DNA of 64,000 bases, from assembly GCA_963989385.1 (NCBI GenBank), contig OZ022506.1:5497415-5561414 (forward strand), in the 5' to 3' direction. Made by a program: the position numbers and the translations under genes. The notes below the pieces were generated by a model that ran no database searches, was not told where the DNA came from, and saw only the letters and a program-made list of their open reading frames with translations. Origin of the DNA: Ctena decussata. Taxonomy: Eukaryota > Mollusca > Bivalvia > Lucinida > Lucinidae. Shown here piece by piece: positions 60,101 to 64,000 of this stretch. Every line of letters starts with the position of its first letter. Position 1 is the first letter of the stretch.

Positions 60101-60248
60101 ATAGGCTGAAAGCACGTGATTTCATATGTCATCTTTTGTGGATCTGCATCTTCAGATGCCTGTTGCCAATAGCAGGTTTCCAGATTTGCCTCGTCGGCGA
60201 ACGTTTCATTACTGATAAATACGTCGTAAGCATCAAGTACAGCGGGGG
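42919..60248 (-). CDS. Lectin-mosaic gene: FTP/F5-8C-type, EGF-like and Thr-rich domains (13 exons seen, both ends open)
   Basis: Thirteen exons with AG acceptors and GT donors read from 60248 to 42919. Every exon starts and ends in phase 1 and has a length divisible by three, and split codons at each junction give sensible residues. Order: FTP second half; FTP first half and second half; Cys-rich module; Thr/Ser-rich segment; EGF-like module; FTP halves; FTP halves; Cys-rich module again; EGF-like module; Thr-rich acidic segment. The total is about 1022 residues. FTP (fucolectin/tachylectin-4/pentraxin-1-like) domains show W-x-x-D-L-G in the first half and G-R-Y-V..L-x-x-C-x-x-x-V-F-G-G in the second. 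They are usually extracellular sugar- or ligand-binding domains, so a secreted or membrane receptor-like role is inferred. No signal peptide, membrane span or stop is seen. Two adjacent genes instead of one cannot be excluded. Introns hold FB-1 MITEs and a mariner-like MITE. Confidence 0.75.
43387..44747 (-). other. Intron containing a mariner-like MITE
   Basis: Between exons 12 and 13. Most of it is the mariner-like MITE at 43757-44672. No coding sequence is seen. Confidence 0.7.
43757..44672. mobile_element. Mariner/Tc1-like MITE, family N, copy 2
   Basis: TACGAGGGGCGTTCGAAAAG and CTTTTCGAACGCCCCTCGTA are near-perfect terminal inverted repeats with TA at both ends. The interior matches 21544-22409 in reverse, including TAGCCCAGTGGTATGACTGG. 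It lies in an intron of the lectin-mosaic gene. Confidence 0.85.
44748..44888 (-). CDS. Exon 12: EGF-like module
   Basis: 47 codons, phase 1-1, acceptor TTAACAG and donor ACAC^GTAAGT. Eight Cys in the pattern G-C-D..G-x-x-C-N-x-x-C-G-S-C-x(5)-C-D-x-x-x-G-x-C-x-x-G-C-x-P-G-F..C resemble MEGF-type EGF modules. Confidence 0.8.
45160..45345. repeat. Two-copy direct repeat in intron
   Basis: CCAGTTTTGGTCACCCAGAG then CATGCT occurs at 45150 and again at 45291, each followed by CGCTA/TGCTATCGA and GCTTGCTCGGAA-like text. It may be a degraded dispersed repeat. Confidence 0.6.
45414..45651. mobile_element. Fold-back MITE FB-1, copy 8
   Basis: TGAGCCGCGACACGACAAAA and TTTTCTCGTGTCGCGGCTCA close an inverted repeat of 238 bp in the intron between exons 11 and 12. 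Confidence 0.9.
45759..45911 (-). CDS. Exon 11: Cys-rich module, second copy
   Basis: 51 codons, phase 1-1, donor AAAC^GTAAGT. It has D-C-P-V-D-Q-C, then C-x3-C-x-C-N, I-T-G and I-C-P-F-G-C. The first seven Cys match exon 4 exactly in spacing (C-x4-C-x3-C-x3-C-x-C-x13-C-x3-C). It may be a short laminin-EGF-like or unnamed module. Confidence 0.8.
46381..46429. repeat. Near-perfect 49-bp palindrome
   Basis: AGTTGCGTATTTAAATTTTG and CAAAATTTTAAAACGCAACT around TCGATTCGA, in the intron next to exon 10. Confidence 0.85.
46515..46712 (-). CDS. Exon 10: FTP domain, second half
   Basis: 66 codons, acceptor TTTTTTAG, donor GGTG^GTAAGA. It ends D-G-R-Y-V-M-I-Q-L..L-S-L-C-G-V-D-V-F-G-G, the typical last strands of an FTP domain, and joins exon 9 as D-T-R-E-E-M-F-D. 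The usual Cys pair (G-x-C-C) of active F-type lectins is not seen. Confidence 0.8.
46713..48671 (-). other. Intron 9, with a fold-back element
   Basis: About 2 kb. It contains a palindromic element at 48065-48206 and no exon. The ORFs at 47565-47750 and 47874-48128 lack homology. Confidence 0.6.
48065..48206. mobile_element. Fold-back element in intron
   Basis: GATAGAAAAATCCGTCACGA and TGACGGATTTTTCTATC are mirrored, with GTCACTGTTCGGCATCAC and GTGATGCCGAAGAGTGATCC inside. A further inverted pair, CTTGCACACC and GGTGTGCAAG, lies at 48213-48222 and 48543-48552. Confidence 0.8.
48672..48884 (-). CDS. Exon 9: FTP domain, first half
   Basis: 71 codons, acceptor TTGTACAG, donor AGAG^GTAAAA. It begins G-R-E-L-S-F-R-K-P-V and contains N-P-W-W-T-I-D-L-G-Q, the conserved core of FTP/F5-8C domains. 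Confidence 0.85.
49468..49697. mobile_element. MITE with AATTCGGACA ends and central hairpin
   Basis: AATTCGGACAACAGGTAAAT is mirrored by GTTTACCCGCTGTCCGAAGT. The centre has GACGGCTCAT / ATGAGCCGTC (49596-49625), like the MITE at 39797. Confidence 0.7.
49930..49957. repeat. Poly-G tract
   Basis: About 28 unbroken G in the intron between exons 8 and 9. Confidence 0.95.
50197..50415 (-). CDS. Exon 8: FTP domain, second half
   Basis: 73 codons, acceptor TTTTGACAG, donor GGTG^GTAAGC. It has L-D-N-F-T-I-Y-V-S-N-D-S near the start, a Cys-containing middle (V-I-C-Y, F-L-C-F) and G-R-Y-V-T-V..L-H-I-C-D-F-V-V-Y-G-G at the end. Confidence 0.85.
50474..51104. repeat. TTGAATCAAC-type repeats with CCCACTGGGCACA / TGTGCCCGCTGGG ends
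   Basis: CCCCACTGGGCACACGAGG and TCATGTGCCCGCTGGG bound a stretch whose ends are runs of short palindromic words (TTGAATCAACC, and CGTCACGTCGCATCAACG). It may be one MITE or two small ones. It lies in the intron between exons 7 and 8. Confidence 0.45.
51138..51350 (-). CDS. Exon 7: FTP domain, first half
   Basis: 71 codons, acceptor TTTTCCAG, donor TTCG^GTGTGT. It begins E-N-L-A-L-Y-Q-S-A-S and has S-W-W-T-V-D-L-G-Q. The joint to exon 8 reads P-G-Q-F-G-P-H-L-D-N. Confidence 0.85.
51511..51748. mobile_element. Fold-back MITE FB-1, copy 9
   Basis: TGAGCCGCGACACGACAAAA and TTTTCTCGTGTCGCGGCTCA. It is a very well preserved copy, in the intron between exons 6 and 7. Confidence 0.9.
52380..52535 (-). 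CDS. Exon 6: EGF-like module
   Basis: 52 codons, acceptor TTTTTCAG, donor TATG^GTAGGG. It has D-G-V-C-P, then C-Q-Y-R-C-H-C-A-N-G-A-Q-C, G-G-C-P and C-A-A-G-W-N-G-G-S-C, a standard EGF/MEGF ending. The joint to exon 7 gives C-Q-Y-E-N-L-A-L, a natural entry to an FTP domain. Confidence 0.8.
52640..52880 (+). repeat. Dispersed repeat M, copy 2
   Basis: It matches 13150-13370 (AGATAGGTAATGATCAGGAA, ACCGAATGAGCAAG, TGGTCATTCATCTAC) and lies in the intron between exons 5 and 6. Confidence 0.65.
52906..53482. repeat. Direct repeats of about 75 bp, 500 bp apart
   Basis: GGTTGGAAGGGCTGTGTTGT at 52922 and GTTCGGAAGGGCTGTGTTGT near 53421, both followed by CNAGAGGAG, AAACGGT and AAGTTGTTTTCCT. They could be short terminal repeats of a small element or a chance tandem relic. 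Confidence 0.55.
53522..53560. repeat. Small hairpin
   Basis: TAATTACAGACTTGGTC and GACCAAGTACTGTAATTA around AGCTC. Confidence 0.8.
53645..53885. mobile_element. Fold-back MITE FB-1, copy 10 (diverged)
   Basis: The ends are altered (TGAGCTGCACTTGACAAACC and GGTTTTGTCTCAGCTCG) but the interior (GTGCGCCCAGCGAAGACTCA, CATCCGCCCAGTCTGA) is typical. It lies in the intron between exons 5 and 6. Confidence 0.75.
54147..54197. repeat. (GA)n microsatellite
   Basis: About 25 perfect GA units in the intron between exons 5 and 6. Confidence 0.95.
54423..54830 (-). CDS. Exon 5: Thr/Ser-rich mucin-like segment
   Basis: 136 codons, acceptor TTGTTTAG, donor ATAG^GTGAGA. Thr and Ser make up a large share, with blocks such as E-S-E-M-L-T-T-V-I-T-T-S and E-E-D-T-T-T-T-M-T-T, and no Cys. 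It is likely a heavily O-glycosylated spacer. The antisense Val-rich ORF here is a shadow. Confidence 0.8.
55145..55291 (-). CDS. Exon 4: Cys-rich module, first copy
   Basis: 49 codons, acceptor TTTTCTAG, donor ATTC^GTAAGT. D-C-P-E-N-H-C, C-W-C-N-T-T-I-T-G and I-C-P-Y-A-C share the Cys spacing of exon 11. Confidence 0.8.
55540..55860 (-). repeat. Dispersed repeat, reverse copy of the 6655/23990 family
   Basis: The - strand shows AAACAGAAGGCAGATTGGGC (as at 13393), AGACTGAAATACTGTCTCAA and GCAATAGGTGCGGGTGGAAG. It links the M repeat and the 6655 repeat as parts of one longer element. Confidence 0.5.
56300..56537. mobile_element. Fold-back MITE FB-1, copy 11
   Basis: TGAGCCGCGACACGATAAAA and TTTTCTCGTGTCGCGGCTCA; 238 bp, ending only about 20 bases from the donor of exon 3. 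Confidence 0.9.
56558..56863 (-). CDS. Exon 3: FTP domain, second half with extra segment
   Basis: 102 codons, acceptor CATTGTAG, donor GGAG^GTAAGT. It ends D-G-R-Y-V-M-I-K-L-P-G-N-S-R-Q-L-I-I-C-E and V-F-G-G. It is about 30 residues longer than the other second-half exons because of an insertion before the G-F-E-V-S-I strand. The usual lectin Cys pair is absent. Confidence 0.8.
56864..58837 (-). other. Intron 2
   Basis: About 2 kb. A + strand ORF at 57534-57866 (110 codons) has no recognised family. Near 58030-58060 GAAGCGGCTTTATTAGCCGA followed by AAC resembles text near retroelement 3' ends. The part at 58258-58335 is a TTGAATCAAC-type short repeat. No extra exon is supported. Confidence 0.5.
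58838..59056 (-). CDS. Exon 2: FTP domain, first half
   Basis: 73 codons, acceptor TTTGCCAG, donor CAGA^GTAAGT. It begins G-R-E-L-A-F-K-K-P-S and has E-P-Y-W-Q-V-D-L-G-Q-V-F. The joint to exon 3 reads Y-A-Q-S-D-G-V-I-E. Confidence 0.85.
59700..59765. repeat. Short inverted and direct repeats of CTTCAGATTGA
   Basis: TCAATCTGAAGCAAACC, GGTTTGCTTCAGATTGA and a third TTGCTTCAGATTGA form a small hairpin with a direct copy. Confidence 0.8.
60024..60248 (-). CDS. Exon 1 (of those visible): FTP domain, second half
   Basis: 75 codons, acceptor TATTCGTAG, donor GGCG^GTAAGT. It has Y-D-V-F-I-S-N-E-T, L-E-T-C-Y-W, G-Q-F-V-I-L and L-Q-L-C-E-V-Q-V-Y-G-G. Its first-half partner should lie upstream, but I see none up to 64000. 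Confidence 0.8.
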
Positions 60249-60295
60249 CTACGAATATAATAAAAGTAGTAAGCTATTAGACCACAAATAACAAA

Positions 60296-60533
60296 TGAGC
60301 CGCGACACGAGAAAACCAACAATGTGGTTGTGCGCACAGCGCAGACTCAGATCAGCCTGGGCACCCGCCCAGTTCGACCAGACTCTTCGTTAAGTTATCA
60401 AATGGTAGCTGAGAGTCTAGGCTACCCCTATGCGGACAGCGAAGACACTGATCAGACTGGGCGGATGCCCAGGCTGATCTGAGTCTGCGCTGGGCGCACA
60501 ACCACGTTGTTGGTTTTGTCGTGTCGCGGCTCA
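60296..60533. mobile_element. Fold-back MITE FB-1, copy 12
   Basis: TGAGCCGCGACACGAGAAAA and TTTTGTCGTGTCGCGGCTCA, 238 bp, about 50 bases upstream of the exon at 60024-60248. Confidence 0.9.
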
Positions 60534-61315
60534 AATAACTTGTAGCTATAATCAGACTGGGGACTTACGGTTATCGTTATTTGTACAGAATTATGGTCAA
60601 AATTAGGTGAATATTGGTGTGTGTTTGGCTTATTTTATTTCCAAGAAAAATATCTTTTGGTTCTCTATTTTTTTTATATTCTGTTACGATCCAATTTGTC
60701 TAAAATACTTGCTTTTTTGCAACAGATGCTGATTGTATAAGCTACTCAAGAGTTTGCACCAGTCACTCAGTTGAAAAGTACTTAAGGGTTTTGGGTTTTG
60801 TTATGGTCAGCCATAACACCAGAAGAATCTAACAGTATGGCTTTCCATGACGTTTCATTTCATCCTTCGGACATGTAGTGATAGCTTGTGGTAAAAATTT
60901 AAGTAATTATGTCATGGTAAGCCATAATGCCAGTTCATATAAAGTGAATGGTTAAATATCACAAATGTGCGTGATGGAAATCCATAAGTATCTTCATGTA
61001 AATTTCTTCACATCATGCGCGAGAAATCTAAGAGCAAATAAAAAGAAATAAGCATATACCACAAAAGAAGACAACTTTATTGACTTTCTATTTTGCTTTC
61101 CTGGGCGATGAAACTTTTCCAAAAAAGAGTCTACTCGCAAAGGAAAGAAGATGCTTCTAGATTATTGATTCTTATTCTTGAAGAAACCCATTGGACGAGA
61201 ACCCAAAAATATAGTCCGCACAAAATGTGTTTGCACAAATGTGTTCATCAACATGTCTGTACACTGAAACTGAATGATGCCACCTTGGCATCATTGGGGA
61301 AATGAAAATATTCAA
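60534..61315. other. No gene seen
   Basis: AT-rich. It includes GTCATGGTAAGCCATAA/TAATGCCAG repeats near 60800-60980 and a degraded stretch similar to 14260 and 39720 near 61105. Confidence 0.4.
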
Positions 61316-61627
61316 GATGGCGTCCAAGATGGCCGCCAAGGGATAAAATCTTCAATATCTTCTAAAGTATGTGGGTCAGAAACATACTTTTGGTGGCTAC
61401 TTATAGGTTTTCGATGTCGAGGAATCGATTAAGCATGTTAAAAATTATTTCAGACGAATCAGTTACAAAATGGCGGACAAGATGGCCGCCAAAACATAAA
61501 AATCTCCATATCTTCTTTAGTATACGGGCTAGAAACATAATTTTGGTGTCTGCGTATAGGTTTTCGGGGTCAAGGAATCCAATAAGCATGTTAGAATTTA
61601 CTTCAAGGCACTTAGTTACACACAATG
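61316..61627. repeat. Two-copy tandem repeat of about 153 bp
   Basis: CAAGATGGCCGCCAAG, ATATCTTCTNNAGTAT, AGAAACATA, TAGGTTTTCG and AATAAGCATGTTA are shared by both units. Similar CAAGATGGC text recurs at both ends. Confidence 0.85.
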
Positions 61628-63600
61628 GTGGATAAGATCGCGGACGATGCAACGGTCAAGGCACTGAATGTCGGAGAAATGCACTTTCCGATAGCAGAAT
61701 TCAGGTTTTTGTATTAGAAATCCAGATTTTGCATGTAGAAGATTAATAAACATGAAAGGAAGTGATAAAAGACCCATTCTGACAGTGTTTTAACAAGAGG
61801 ACCATAATAGGTCACAAGAACCTAGTGCAGGCAGAGGCAGATAACCCCGTTGACTAAGCTTTAGTCATTGCAGAAAGCTATTGTTACGAGTAATGACCTA
61901 AAGGCTACCAGAAATGTGTTTTATTCTCTTAACTATTTTACTTTCTTCAATTAAAATTCTGGTTAATAAACATATATTTGATGGTTGCTTGCGTCGTTTA
62001 AAATTATAGCTCCTGGTCGATACTAGTCTGGCTACAGACCCTATGTTCAATATATCCCCTGCAAAGGAACATAGGAATATACAGATTCGACTGTAGCCAG
62101 ATTAGGTCGATACTAGTGAATAAGGATGTGAGCGTCGCAGGCTCGTGCCATGCCACAGCCAGATGTATTTAAATTTACATATCAGAATTTTTTTTTTAAT
62201 TTTCGTATTTTCCCAGTTCTTTCAGGTATAAAGGAGACAGTTACAACCCATAATTATGGACAATGGACTGCAAATTTGTATTTGCACATTTAAAATGTTT
62301 TAGCTCAAAAAGTGCATACTTGTCATGCCAGTTTCTACAAGTATTCTTACCTGATTGAATCTTCCGGGCAATGCTATGGGAACGCTGAAAGCATAAACTG
62401 ACTTCATAGTTCGTCAGCTTAGACCACCCATACATTCAAACAGATTCTTCTCCGAAGCCGCTGGGCTGATCAAAATCACTTTTTGAGTGTCTAGAGAATT
62501 TGGCAGTCGGGGTTTTGAATCCTGTATCTGACAACAACTGAAAAAGGCTATCTGTCGACTCAGCGAAAATGTGTACCTGACTAGAATCAAGGATGATCAA
62601 AAGACGGCACAAGGAAAGAATTTAGCCCGACCTTTCATAATAGCGCTATGCCAAAGACACAATGAGAACCTAACAACCCACTGCTCCAACGGAACAAAGG
62701 CTACTGGGATAATTTGATGTAAAGCGATACTTCTATTCGTTTGAGAGAACGAAAGTCGGTATGAATGCTTGCGGCCAAAGATGTCACTGTTTCGTCTAAA
62801 AGGTCCTCTTCTTTTGAACCACTGAAGTACACATTAGTTGGTATTTTCATGTTATATTTCAAATTCCTCAAAAGATTTAAATACACATAGATAAACGTTG
62901 GTTGGGTCACGTATGCCCCCAAACCCGGTCGCATACTTTATAGACAAACTGAATAACCGACTTTACATTTGGAAAAGAAAAGGTACAAGTATAGTTAGAA
63001 GCAGCTCTGAAAGGGATTTTCCAAACTGTAATAAAGTTTCCTGGCAGAGTCAAACTTTTGTCGCCAAGGGTTTGTTAATACCTGCTTCTAGCCCATTTGC
63101 TCTAAGTGTAACACTGAGATAATTTCAGCGCAAACTCAAAGAGCTGAAAGCGATTTTTATTAAACTTCTGACAAGAGATTAAAGTAAGCAGGCTTTTTTA
63201 ACTGTTACGATTGGAATTTTATCCTTCTGTGTTATTTACCCCTGCTTAAAGGCTAATATACACATTAAGAAGTAAAGTCAGGGGGGGGGGGGGAAATGAT
63301 TTTTCTTACAAAACTTAAAATTAACAAAGCAATCAAAGTAATAAACCCTTTGTGTCAAGATCAAAATTTTGCCCACTGCTTGGCCATCCACGGGTTCAAC
63401 TGGTGGTTTCTTTTGCTTCAGGATTGTTGTTTGATATCTGAGGGATCTTCTCCAGGTGTCGCAAATACGTCGTTTCTGTAGAGTCCCCATCTTTAATTCA
63501 TCACAGGTTTTATCCGTGGTTTATTTGCTGTCTGTGATGTTTCTTTGTTGAGTTGGGTAACCTTCATGCAGACCAAATGTTGACTAAATGTTTTGAACCA
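61628..63600. other. No supported gene; short repeats
   Basis: The part at 62009-62112 has GGTCGATACTAGT as a direct repeat around an inverted TCTGGCTACAG / CTGTAGCCAGA pair. The - strand ORFs at 62241-62435, 62701-62934 and 63278-63490 have amino-acid composition like broken coding sequence, but no family is recognised. A G run lies at 63281-63293. Confidence 0.35.
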
Positions 63601-63619
63601 CTGCAGAAGCAGAAGGCGA

Positions 63620-63790
63620 AGGCTTGGACTATGTAAAACTGGTTAACGTCTTCCCAGTAATGTATTACTAACCGTTCCAAGGCGACACTTCTGTTGCGGT
63701 TCCTCAGTGTTACGTTTTCTTAAATCGGCTTGTCTGTGGTTTTCTAGCAATATGATTATCTAATAGCTGCCTAGATTGTTTTCTGTTTTG
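63620..63790 (-). repeat. Dispersed repeat M, reverse copy 3
   Basis: The - strand matches 13376-13520 (AGGAACCGCAACAGAAGTG, CCTTGGAACGGT, ACAAAACAGAAAACAATCTAG). The - strand just beyond may be the rest of the same decayed element. Confidence 0.6.
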
Positions 63791-64000
63791 TCCTAGTCAA
63801 AGTTTTAAATTGGTATAATACTGTTGTTTTCAAGTGGGGCTGAATGTCTAAGAAAGGGCTGTTCACTCGATTTACCATGCTTGTCTTTCGCGAACTTTTG
63901 TCATGTTGGGTCTGGTTGTATTAGTTCTTGATGTTTTTGGTATCATTTTACTTTGCCAAAAGGTACAAGCACGGAATTATGAGCAAAGACAGCCATTAGA

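Noticed and set aside
60352..60534. Repeated ORF of the type S-R-D-T-T-K-P-T-x-W-L-C-A-Q-R-R-L
   Set aside because: Occurs in every FB-1 MITE copy in both directions; it follows the inverted repeat and is not a gene.

Overview
The window looks like animal nuclear DNA, most likely from a bivalve mollusc and perhaps a venerid clam. It has AT-rich gene-poor sequence, GT-AG introns, FTP/F5-8C-type lectin exons, tRNA-derived SINE relics, many fold-back MITEs and mariner-like MITEs, hairpin-capped tandem-repeat elements, and microsatellites with long G tracts. I saw no bacterial or viral organisation. The species assignment rests on remembered repeat character and was not searched.

Two protein-coding loci can be supported, and both depend on splicing. 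The first is on the + strand. A TATA box (1362-1369) and a signal-peptide exon (1435-1486) end in a phase-1 GTGAGT donor. They fit a phase-1 terminal exon at 16967-17157 that encodes a small basic Cys-rich peptide with an Arg-Pro repeat. The product would be about 80 residues: a secreted, antimicrobial-peptide-like protein of no family I recognise. The intron would be about 15.5 kb and is full of mobile elements.

The second is on the - strand and reads from 60248 down to 42919. Thirteen exons each begin and end in phase 1 and have lengths divisible by three. They encode about 1022 residues of a secreted or cell-surface mosaic protein: FTP lectin-like domains split over two exons each, a repeated Cys-rich module, EGF-like modules, a Thr/Ser-rich mucin-like segment and an acidic Thr-rich segment. 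The 5' end lies beyond the window or was not seen. The 3' end is unresolved: a fold-back MITE starts about 11 bases past the last donor.

Layout: 1-1.5 kb promoter region and exon 1 of the small peptide; 1.5-17 kb intron with a hairpin-capped element, a 59-bp minisatellite, a reverse transcriptase fragment, fold-back MITEs, a mariner-like MITE inside another element, and an inverted pair of 470-bp repeats; 17-20 kb exon 2, a SINE and a 145-bp tandem array; 20-27 kb SINEs, a mariner-like MITE and a 151-bp array; 27-32 kb two nested hairpin-capped elements; 32-42.9 kb MITEs, palindromes and an element inserted inside a MITE; 42.9-60.3 kb the lectin-mosaic gene; 60.3-64 kb repeats only.

The main structural theme is one architecture of non-autonomous element seen eight times: a short terminal hairpin, a GGAC-rich stretch beside it, a core of 150-450 bp tandem units, and in some copies a far end complementary to the hairpin.
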